This document shows, piece after piece, positions 27,104-33,060 of a stretch of 33,060 nt of DNA. How positions within the stretch are numbered: the first letter of the stretch is position 1; each line of letters starts with the position of its first letter. The translations under genes were made by a program, and so were the position numbers. The notes under the pieces were generated by a model, which was not told where the DNA came from, searched no databases, and worked only from the letters and a program-made list of their open reading frames with translations. The stretch is from an uncultured Bacteroidota bacterium (GTDB lineage: Bacteria; Bacteroidota; Bacteroidia; Chitinophagales; Saprospiraceae), in assembly GCA_937861115.1 (NCBI GenBank), contig CALMBD010000223.1, forward strand, positions 1 to 33,060. Reading direction: 5' to 3'.

Positions 27104-28294
27104 ATGGACACGACAATACTCAAGGCAATATTCTGGACAGGGTTTTTGATTATTCTATATGCCTACCTGGGTTATGGCGTCCTGTTGTTTCTGATCGTGC
27201 GTGTCAAACGCCTGTTTATCAATACCATCCATACGACGGCTGCCTATGAACCTGACCTGGCTTTTATCGTCTGTGCCTATAACGAGGAAGACTGGATCGA
27301 AAAAAAGATTGTCAATTCACTGGCGACTGACTACCCCCGGGAACGCATCCGGTTTGTCTTTGTAACCGATGGCTCCGACGACCGCACGGCCGAGATTGTC
27401 CGGTCCTTTCCGTACCCGGAGCAGGTGCAATGGCTGCACCTGCACAAACCGGAACGCCGGGGCAAAATCGCCGCCTTTCAGCGCGCTATGGAGTACATAG
27501 AAGCCTCTGTCGTGGTCAGCACCGACGCCAATACCCTGGTTAACAGGGAAGCGGTACGGCGCCTGGTCCGCCATTTCTCCGATCCGAAGGTTGGTGCAGT
27601 AGCAGGCGAAAAACGCATCCAGATGGATAGCCGCGCCGATGCGGGCAGTGCTGGAGAGGGCATTTACTGGCGATATGAAAGCCTGTTAAAAAAATGGGAC
27701 GCCGAACTTTGGACGGTCGTGGGGGCTGCCGGAGAGCTGTTTGCTTTTCGCCGGGAAGCCTATATAGCAGTGCCCTCCGATACAATCGTGGAAGACTTTT
27801 ACCTCACCATGCGCATTGCACAAAATGGGTACCGGGTTCAGTATGAGCCGGATGCATTTGCCGTAGAAACGGCTTCGGCCTCTATTGCGGAGGAGCTAAA
27901 GCGCAAGGTGCGTATTGCAGCGGGCGGCCTTCAGGCTGTGGTGCGCCTGGCGCCGCTGTTGAATTTTTTTCGCTACGGTGTGCTGAGTTTTCAATACATC
28001 TCCCACCGGGTGCTGCGCTGGACGCTGGCGCCGATTTTTCTGCCCGTGTTGCTGGTGGTGAATACGATGCTGGCCGTCCGTGGGGAAAAGGGATACCTGA
28101 TTTTCCTGATCGTCCAGCTGCTATTTTACCTGGCCGCTTTTTTCGGCTTTTTAATGGAGCGACAGAAAATGAAGGTGAAGGCCTTTTTCGTCCCTTACTA
28201 TTTCTGTCTGATGAATTACTCCATGTACGCAGGCCTGGTTCGCCTGCTGCGCGGCAGGCAATCGGTGCTCTGGGAGCGTGCAAAACGCGCTTAG
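27104..28294 (+). CDS. Membrane family 2 glycosyltransferase
   Basis: This 396-residue GT2 protein has an N-terminal transmembrane helix (about 4-28) and three C-terminal ones (about 300-380). Motifs are LAFIVCAYNEEDWIEKKI, FVTDGSDDRT, VVVSTDANTLV (DxD), GAAGELFAFRREAY and IVEDFYLTMRIAQNGYRV (the ED acid pair), then KRKVRIAAGGLQAV in place of the QxxRW motif. The architecture suits synthesis of a beta-linked polymer with coupled export. It is the only plus-strand gene of the glycan region and ends overlapping the stop codon of dps. Confidence 0.88.
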   Translation: MDTTILKAIFWTGFLIILYAYLGYGVLLFLIVRVKRLFINTIHTTAAYEPDLAFIVCAYNEEDWIEKKIVNSLATDYPRERIRFVFVTDGSDDRTAEIVRSFPYPEQVQWLHLHKPERRGKIAAFQRAMEYIEASVVVSTDANTLVNREAVRRLVRHFSDPKVGAVAGEKRIQMDSRADAGSAGEGIYWRYESLLKKWDAELWTVVGAAGELFAFRREAYIAVPSDTIVEDFYLTMRIAQNGYRVQYEPDAFAVETASASIAEELKRKVRIAAGGLQAVVRLAPLLNFFRYGVLSFQYISHRVLRWTLAPIFLPVLLVVNTMLAVRGEKGYLIFLIVQLLFYLAAFFGFLMERQKMKVKAFFVPYYFCLMNYSMYAGLVRLLRGRQSVLWERAKRA

Positions 28295-28764
28295 GAAAGA
28301 TAAGCCCGCAGCATCCAGGCCATTTTTTCGTGCCGCTCCATCAGCCCGGTCAAAAAATCACTGGTTCCCAGGTCTTTGTATTCGTCTGCAGTGCGTGTGA
28401 CATCGCTGCGCAGCACCCGGATAATCGTTTCGTGGTCGTCGAGCAGAGTGCGCAGGATGTTTTCCTGTTTGCTCATGTCGATCGCATCTTCCGTTAACCT
28501 GGTGTTTTGGCGGAATTCGGCAAGCGTGGCTACAGGAAAATAGCCCAGCATCCGCACACGTTCGGCTACTTCGTCGATCACTTCATCCAGCTGGGTATAT
28601 TGTTCTTCAAAAAACTTGTGCAGTTCGGAAAAACCCGGGCCCGTTACGTTCCAGTGGGCATTACGCGTTTTGACATAAAGCGTGAATTCATCGGCCAAGA
28701 GCATGTTTAAAAGATTCGAAACCGACAGCAGGTGCTTGTCGGGTATTCCAATATCAGGTTTCAT
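28291..28764 (-). CDS. dps: Dps-family ferritin-like DNA-protection protein
   Basis: This 157-residue Dps/ferritin-like protein oxidises and stores iron in a dodecameric shell and protects DNA in starvation or peroxide stress. The ferroxidase signature is present in NAHWNVTGPGFSELHKFFEEQYTQLDEVIDEVAERVRMLG (His, Asp and Glu ligands at the subunit interface). Length is normal. Its stop codon overlaps that of the convergent glycosyltransferase, and a perfect palindrome lies upstream of its start. Confidence 0.92.
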   Translation of the reverse strand: MKPDIGIPDKHLLSVSNLLNMLLADEFTLYVKTRNAHWNVTGPGFSELHKFFEEQYTQLDEVIDEVAERVRMLGYFPVATLAEFRQNTRLTEDAIDMSKQENILRTLLDDHETIIRVLRSDVTRTADEYKDLGTSDFLTGLMERHEKMAWMLRAYLS

Positions 28765-28798
28765 AAATCGCTTTTAAAGGATAAAAGATCAGGTGAAA

Positions 28799-28860
28799 CA
28801 GCCGGTTTTTGAGAACTGCCATGCGTTTCAATTTGAAACAAACAGTCGCAAACCGGGCTG
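28799..28860 (-). promoter_or_regulatory. Palindromic site upstream of dps
   Basis: GTTTCAA-T-TTGAAAC (28825-28839) is a perfect 15-base palindrome about 60 bases before the dps start. It is enclosed by an outer imperfect pair (AGCCGGTTT near 28800-28808 with AAACCGGGCT near 28850-28859). It may be an operator of dps or the terminator of the operon ending at 28959; the two roles cannot be separated by reading alone. Confidence 0.45.
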
Positions 28861-28958
28861 CAGTTTCATATATTGGGTAACAACCAGGCATGGGCACTGT
28901 TCGCCCGTTGCTACCCTTTTGATCGGAAAAATACATGATCAGGCGTGCCAAACCCCGG

Positions 28959-29243
28959 TTATTTGTCAAAATACTGCTTCAGGTCAGAATAAAACGTCTC
29001 GAACGCCGCAATGCCCTCCGGGGTGATGCGGCAAATGGTGAGCGGGTAATTGTTCTTGTAGGTCTTTTCCACCGAAATATAGCCGGCATCCTGTAGTTTA
29101 CCGATCTGCACGCTCAGGTTACCGGCGGTGGCGCCGGTTTTTTCTTTCAGCAGGTTAAAGTCTGCATCCCGCACCGCCATCAGAAACGACATCAAGGCCA
29201 GACGCAACTGGGAAAGCAGCAATGGATCAAGATCTTTGTACAT
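28959..29243 (-). CDS. Small winged-helix transcriptional regulator
   Basis: This protein of 94 residues (start MYKDLDPLLLSQ at 29243; an ATG at 29261 would add six) is a single winged-helix domain of the MarR/ArsR-like type found in Bacteroidota. The recognition region is LLKEKTGATAGNLSVQIGKLQDAGYISVEKTYKNNYPLTICRITPEGIAAF. It has no sensor domain or Cys cluster. Its start overlaps the end of the upstream membrane-protein gene by 17 bases, which means tight cotranscription. It probably represses its own operon via the dyad at 29864-29887. Confidence 0.82.
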   Translation of the reverse strand: MYKDLDPLLLSQLRLALMSFLMAVRDADFNLLKEKTGATAGNLSVQIGKLQDAGYISVEKTYKNNYPLTICRITPEGIAAFETFYSDLKQYFDK

Positions 29244-29823
29244 GGCGACGCGATTGAGCATTAAGTAAATAGCCGGGGATCAGGTAACCCAGGACGGCCG
29301 TTGCGGCCTGCAACAGCAGGTGTTGCGGCGGACTTAAGAAAAGGCACCACAGCGCACCGGCCCAAATGACAGCAGCACCGAATATTAAAGGTCTGAACCG
29401 CAACAGGATACCGGACATGAATGTGGCAAAGCCCACCAGTATCAAAATAAAAGGTACGGGAGAGAGGCCGCCCCTGATAGCGGTTGGAATGGATATGGTC
29501 ATGGAAATGCCAAAACCCAACCAGATCAGCCCATACCAGCTGTGCATGACGTTTTGCGTCCGCTCGTTTTTGTTGCGCCGCCATTCATACAACAAGGCAA
29601 CAGGTACACCCACCACCACCATGACGATCCAGGCAATATCCGGACGCTCGACCGGCTGAATTTCCCACAAATAATAATGCGCAATACTGGCAAACACTAC
29701 CAGCCAGCCCCACAACAAAAAGTGAAAGCCGTTTTCCCGAAAGGAGTGTTTGGCAATATCTATGGTTTCGCGGATGACGCGCAGACTTTCCTGTGGTGTA
29801 AGGGTTTTTTCTTCGTTTTCCAT
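29227..29823 (-). CDS. Multi-pass membrane protein of unknown function, paired with a winged-helix regulator
   Basis: This protein of about 198 residues starts MENEEKTLTPQESLRVIRETIDIAK. A GTG at 29856 would add 11 residues and is less likely. A soluble helical N-terminus is followed by five or six hydrophobic segments (FHFLLWGWLVVFASIAHYYLW, IAWIVMVVVGVPVALLY, YGLIWLGFGISMTIS, FILILVGFATFMSGILL, and two more). Such membrane-protein plus small winged-helix pairs recur in Bacteroidota, but the function is not known to me. Confidence 0.72.
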   Translation of the reverse strand: MENEEKTLTPQESLRVIRETIDIAKHSFRENGFHFLLWGWLVVFASIAHYYLWEIQPVERPDIAWIVMVVVGVPVALLYEWRRNKNERTQNVMHSWYGLIWLGFGISMTISIPTAIRGGLSPVPFILILVGFATFMSGILLRFRPLIFGAAVIWAGALWCLFLSPPQHLLLQAATAVLGYLIPGYLLNAQSRRHVQRS

Positions 29824-29863
29824 TGTAAGGTGTCGGTTTGTTAAGTAATAAGGCACAAATAAA

Positions 29864-29887
29864 TAAACTAGTTTACAAAATAAACTA
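29864..29887. promoter_or_regulatory. Operator-like TAAACTA/TAGTTTA repeat cluster
   Basis: TAAACTAGTTTA (29864-29875) is a perfect 12-base palindrome. Its right half TAGTTTA (29869-29875) also forms a 7-bp dyad with TAAACTA (29881-29887) across CAAAA. Three half-sites in 24 bases, about 41 bases upstream of the membrane-protein start, fit a binding site for the winged-helix regulator of this operon. Confidence 0.6.
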
Positions 29888-29982
29888 AATTATCGACAAA
29901 AATATTCTCTTGCGCTCCGAATCGTCGGAAATATGTCGGAAAAAACAGATATTCGTAGCTATTAAATCTAACCCGCTTCAAT

Positions 29983-30678
29983 ATGCCCTCCGATACCTAC
30001 CGTGCCATAACCGCCTGGGCGGAAGAAGACCGCCCCCGTGAAAAACTACTGCTGAAAGGCAAACAGAGCCTGACCGACGCCGAACTCCTGGCCATCCTGA
30101 TCGGCTCGGGCACCATCGGCGAAAGCGCCGTCACCCTCGCACAGCGCATCCTGGCTTCGGCCAACGACGACCTGAGTGAGCTCGGCAAAAAATCCCTGAA
30201 AGAATTACAAAAATTTAAAGGCGTGGGTTTGGCCAAGGCCATCACCATAGCTGCGGCGCTCGAACTGGGCCGGCGCCGGGAGTCGACCAAACCGCGCACA
30301 CGCCCGCGCATCACCTGTTCACAGGATGCGTTCCAGGTCATAGCCCCTACCCTTGTCGATCTGGGCCACGAAGAGTTCTGGTTGTTGTTGCTCAACAAGG
30401 CCAACGAAGTAGTCGCGCATTCGCGGCTCAGCACCGGTGGCATGAGCGGCACGGTGGTAGATGCCAAACTTGCTTTCAGGACGGCAATCGACGCCGGCGC
30501 TGCCGGGATTATTGCCGTACACAACCATCCTTCCGGCAACCTGCAACCCAGCCAGGCCGATCTGGAAATCACCAAAAAACTCCGACACGCAGGGGCTTTG
30601 CTCGACCTTCCCCTGCTCGATCACCTGATCGTATCGGAACGGGGATATTACAGTTTTGCCGATGAAGGAACTTTATAG
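29983..30678 (+). CDS. radC: RadC-family JAB/MPN-domain protein
   Basis: This 231-residue protein of the RadC (UPF0758) family has a helix-hairpin-helix-like N-terminal part (LKELQKFKGVGLAKAITIAAALELGRR). The C-terminal JAB/MPN metal-binding domain contains HNHPSGNLQPSQAD, the HxH-x7-S-x2-D metal motif. The classical DNA-repair role has been doubted, and the biochemical function remains uncertain. The gene appears monocistronic, with an AT-rich divergent region upstream shared with the membrane-protein operon. Confidence 0.92.
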   Translation: MPSDTYRAITAWAEEDRPREKLLLKGKQSLTDAELLAILIGSGTIGESAVTLAQRILASANDDLSELGKKSLKELQKFKGVGLAKAITIAAALELGRRRESTKPRTRPRITCSQDAFQVIAPTLVDLGHEEFWLLLLNKANEVVAHSRLSTGGMSGTVVDAKLAFRTAIDAGAAGIIAVHNHPSGNLQPSQADLEITKKLRHAGALLDLPLLDHLIVSERGYYSFADEGTL

Positions 30679-30773
30679 CAGGAATCAATTACCTTTATAG
30701 GCCGCTATTTCCCCAAAGGCTTGTCTTTTATCTCAGAACAGGTAATCGAACAAAACGAAACCAGCAGGATATA

Positions 30774-31190
30774 ATGCAACACTTTACCAGATCTCTGTGG
30801 TGGAGCGCAGTAATTGGTATGGCCGGATTTATTACGGGCTGCCAGTTTGGCTCCCCATGCCGCGAATTGACAGGACAATGGACCAACAAGGAAGGCCAGT
30901 TTTTTGTGTTCGAACCCAACGGACACGCTTACTGGCTGGTAAAATTTGGAAGCGAGTTTGACACCTTTCCCATTCGCTACCATTACGACTGCAAAAAGAA
31001 CCCGTTAAGGCTGGACCTGACAGGTTTCAAGGCCGGACCGCTGACGGGCAAAACGCTTTACGGTATTCTGGAATGGACGAGCGACACCTCCTTCCGGTTC
31101 GACGGCGAACCGGGCCTTTCCCCCGATGTTCGCCCGGAAACCTTCAACAGTGAACAAACCCAGCGCTTTTTCCTGGATAAGACTGAATAG
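30774..31190 (+). CDS. Putative lipoprotein of unknown function
   Basis: This 138-residue protein starts MQHFTRSLWWSAVIGMAGFITGC, a lipoprotein signal with the modified Cys at about residue 23. The mature part (about 115 residues) contains ELTGQWTNKEGQFFVFEPNGHAYWLVKFG, reminiscent of small lipocalin-like beta proteins that begin with a GxW strand. A weak purine-rich stretch (AGCAGGA) lies before the ATG. It is convergent with the DUF3467 gene. Confidence 0.65.
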   Translation: MQHFTRSLWWSAVIGMAGFITGCQFGSPCRELTGQWTNKEGQFFVFEPNGHAYWLVKFGSEFDTFPIRYHYDCKKNPLRLDLTGFKAGPLTGKTLYGILEWTSDTSFRFDGEPGLSPDVRPETFNSEQTQRFFLDKTE

Positions 31191-31222
31191 GCAGCATAAC
31201 TGCTACGCCGGCCATTATGGTT

Positions 31223-31537
31223 TCAGGCCTGTGCTGTCGGCGTACCAAAGTTCATCGGCGGAACCGGCTGATCCGATTCTTCGATTTTGCCAAACTGCAT
31301 TTCATACTTCTGAACGTTGTCTTTCAACGCATAAAGCAGGCGCTTGGCATGCTGTGGCGTGAGGATAATGCGTGCTTTTACTTTTGCTTTTGGTACATTG
31401 GGCATCAGGCGAATAAAGTCTACCACAAATTCCGCATTGGAATGTGAAATGATGGCCAGATTTGAATAGATACCTTCGGCAACCTCCTCGGGCAGCTCAA
31501 TGTTGATAGCGGGTTGTTGGTTAGTGTTGTCGGCCAT
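31223..31537 (-). CDS. DUF3467 family protein
   Basis: This 104-residue protein carries the DUF3467 pattern common in Bacteroidota: INIELPEEVAEGIYSNLAIISHSNAEFVVDFIRLMPNVPKAKVKARIILTPQHAKRLLYALKDNVQKYE, with a variable Pro-rich tail. It is a cytoplasmic small protein of unknown function. It may be monocistronic, with its promoter in the gap that follows on the plus strand. Confidence 0.85.
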   Translation of the reverse strand: MADNTNQQPAINIELPEEVAEGIYSNLAIISHSNAEFVVDFIRLMPNVPKAKVKARIILTPQHAKRLLYALKDNVQKYEMQFGKIEESDQPVPPMNFGTPTAQA

Positions 31538-31864
31538 AGCAATTATGTGTTTAAACGCGTGACAGTAACTGTTCGTCGGGGAAAACGGGACGCAAAATTA
31601 CCTCAAAGAAACCAAAACGCCATCAAATCATTTTCCAAACGCAGCATTATCCGACCACCATTCGTTTCGGGTGGACCGAAACGATGCACCTGAGCCGGCC
31701 GTACCCCACAAGCGCAGCCGCTCCTATTATTTGACGATTTCAAGTGATTCACCGATGCGGGTGGGCAATTTTCATACTTTTGCGCCGCTTTTGGTCTTAA
31801 TAAAACAAATTATTGGACCGCCATACTGATTTTCGGCTGTGGCGGTCGGGCATAACCATCGAAC
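31538..31864. promoter_or_regulatory. Intergenic region with two hairpins and a -7 box before the Wzz-like gene
   Basis: This 327-base gap holds CGTTTCGG-GTGGA-CCGAAACG (31663-31683, perfect 8-bp hairpin), TACTTTTG (31775-31782, an exact -7 box match without a -33 partner) and GACCGCCA/TGGCGGTC (31816-31823 with 31840-31847, 8-bp stem, 16-base loop). The last hairpin would lie in the 5' leader of the Wzz-like mRNA, ending 17 bases before its ATG. Confidence 0.45.
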
Positions 31865-32998
31865 ATGAGTAACCGTGACAATCTGCTCGGCGTGTTCCAA
31901 ACGCTTTACCGCTGGAGAAAAGCAATTCGGAACATTTGCCTGATTACCCTCGTCATCAGCATCGGATTTTCCCTGATGATGGATAATTACTATAAAGCCT
32001 CCACCATTTTTTATCCGGCCAGTCCCGAACTGGCCAACCCGGAATTGATATTCGGATACACCGGCCAGGTGACCCACTATTTCGGTTCCGACCGTGATCT
32101 CGACCGTATCGATGAGATTGCCAATTCCAATGAGGTGGTCGACTATATGGTCAGGACCTTCGACCTCCACCGGCACTACGGCATCGACTCTTCCACGCTC
32201 AAAGGCAAAGCCAAAGTGCGCGAAATGTTTTTCAACCTCTACTCCGCTCAGAAAAACAAGAACGACGCAATCGAGCTGACCGTGGAAGACACCGATCCCA
32301 AACTGGCCGCAACAATGGCCAATGCTGCGCGGGATAAAATAAACGAGATCGCACAGCAACTGATTAAAGGAAGCCAGCAGCGCCTGTTGGCCACTTTTGA
32401 GGAAAATATCACCAAAAAAGCCGCCGAACTGGAAATGCTCGGCGACAGCCTGCGCGGCCTGCAGTCGAAATACAACATCTACAGCGTCACGGAACAGGGC
32501 GAACAACTTTCCGCGCAACTGGCCATGGCCGAATCCCAGATCGTTCGGAACAAAGCCAAACTCGAGGTACTGGAAGGCAATCCTGCTATCCCGCGCGATA
32601 CCATCGCATATATTAAAGCCAACCTGCGCGCTTTCGAACAGGAACGAAAAAGCCTGAGAAGTCCGGACGACAACAGTCAAAACCTCTCTGTCAAAAACTT
32701 TAGCGAAGGATTTCCAAAGGTGTCTACGCTGACCGATCTCCATTTCCAGGCGCGCAAACAACTGAGCTTCGACGTCGAGCGATACAACCAGATCAGATCC
32801 GCATACAATACGGATATCCCTGCCCTGCAGATCGTGGAAAAAGCCGAAGTGCCGTTGCTTAAAAGCCGGCCCAAACGCAGCATCCTGGTTATTTCATCCG
32901 TCATTGCTGCTTTTATGTTTGCCGTACTCGGCATCCTCATCGCTGAAGCATACCGCGATTTTCGCTGGTCGGATATTACAGGGGACGGTAGACGGTAG
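31865..32998 (+). CDS. Wzz-like polysaccharide chain-length/co-polymerase protein
   Basis: This 377-residue protein has the layout of the Wzz/chain-length determinant family. A transmembrane helix lies near 20-40 (NICLITLVISIGFSLMM). A large periplasmic part with a long coiled coil (about 150-260) follows. A second transmembrane helix (about 345-365, ILVISSVIAAFMFAVLGILIA) is preceded by the basic/proline stretch LLKSRPKRS. There is no cytoplasmic kinase domain. It would control chain length or export of the surface polysaccharide, whose other genes lie 3.5-13 kb away. The last five codons (GDGRR) and the stop lie in a 7-base tandem repeat, so the C terminus may vary. Confidence 0.88.
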   Translation: MSNRDNLLGVFQTLYRWRKAIRNICLITLVISIGFSLMMDNYYKASTIFYPASPELANPELIFGYTGQVTHYFGSDRDLDRIDEIANSNEVVDYMVRTFDLHRHYGIDSSTLKGKAKVREMFFNLYSAQKNKNDAIELTVEDTDPKLAATMANAARDKINEIAQQLIKGSQQRLLATFEENITKKAAELEMLGDSLRGLQSKYNIYSVTEQGEQLSAQLAMAESQIVRNKAKLEVLEGNPAIPRDTIAYIKANLRAFEQERKSLRSPDDNSQNLSVKNFSEGFPKVSTLTDLHFQARKQLSFDVERYNQIRSAYNTDIPALQIVEKAEVPLLKSRPKRSILVISSVIAAFMFAVLGILIAEAYRDFRWSDITGDGRR

Positions 32999-33060
32999 AC
33001 GGTAGACGGTAGACGGTAGACGGTGGACGGTGGACGGTGGACGGTGGACGGTGGACGGTG
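32984..33060 (+). repeat. Heptanucleotide tandem repeat, open at window end
   Basis: Eleven uninterrupted copies of a 7-base unit are seen: five GACGGTA (32984-33018), then six GACGGTG (33019-33060), running off the window. The first copies include the stop codon of the Wzz-like gene. Because 7 is not a multiple of 3, each added unit changes the frame. Confidence 0.95.

Noticed and set aside
31772-32761. 329-codon minus ORF opposite the Wzz-like gene
   Set aside because: The plus-strand frame shows two membrane helices and a coiled coil as expected for Wzz; the antisense frame shows no family pattern.
32984-33060. Possible CRISPR array at the window end
   Set aside because: The repeats are 7 bases and directly adjacent with no spacers, so this is a simple tandem repeat.

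Overview
The window looks like chromosomal DNA of a Bacteroidota member, most likely of the Saprospiria/Chitinophagia type. The evidence is a large secreted protein with a type IX secretion (T9SS) C-terminal sorting domain and a SprB-like repeat, start codons mostly without Shine-Dalgarno sequences, Bacteroidota-style promoters (TTTG-N18/19-TAnnTTTG) in front of several genes, and families such as DUF3467. The genus cannot be named from sequence reading alone.

Region 1 (about 1-7840) is a visibly AT-richer block and the most unusual part. All its genes lie on the plus strand with tight or overlapping spacing. It reads as a complete biosynthesis and export operon for a ribosomally made, post-translationally modified peptide (RiPP). 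It holds a small precursor with a double-glycine leader and a proline-rich 21-residue core (312-473), an MccB/ThiF-like E1 adenylating enzyme with altered active-site and zinc residues (698-1747), an HExxH-family putative peptide-modifying protein in which the motif is HQCGH (1734-2846), an exported metallo-beta-lactamase-fold hydrolase (2843-4300), a C39 peptidase-containing ABC exporter (4312-6516) and an HlyD-type adaptor (6544-7836). A GC-richer exported alpha/beta hydrolase starts 4 bases later. The region upstream of the precursor carries several perfect dyads. In the proposed flow, the core is modified in the cytoplasm by the E1-like and HQxxH proteins, the leader is cut after Gly-Gly by the C39 domain during export, and the exported MBL and hydrolase act on the product or protect the cell.

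Region 2 (about 8800-18810) is ordinary GC-richer housekeeping sequence: a secreted hypothetical protein, NAD-dependent DNA ligase (ligA), a lipoprotein, a POT-family peptide transporter, a 943-residue T9SS cargo protein, ribonuclease HII (rnhB) and a hypoxanthine phosphoribosyltransferase. Intergenic structures include a long bidirectional terminator, a large nested hairpin after the transporter and a 21-bp perfect palindrome between rnhB and the phosphoribosyltransferase gene.

Region 3 (about 18815-28294) is an exopolysaccharide or surface-glycan locus, mostly on the minus strand. It has an initiating sugar-phosphate transferase fused to a degenerate receiver domain, a stand-alone response regulator, three family-2 glycosyltransferases, an acyltransferase-3 protein, an MBOAT O-acyltransferase and two SGNH proteins that probably acylate or deacylate the glycan. 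A Wzz-like chain-length protein lies further on at 31865-32998.

Region 4 (about 28291-33060) contains Dps, a membrane protein with a small winged-helix regulator and a clear operator-like dyad upstream, RadC, a lipoprotein, a DUF3467 protein and the Wzz-like gene. The end of the Wzz-like gene runs into a heptanucleotide tandem repeat that continues past the window edge.
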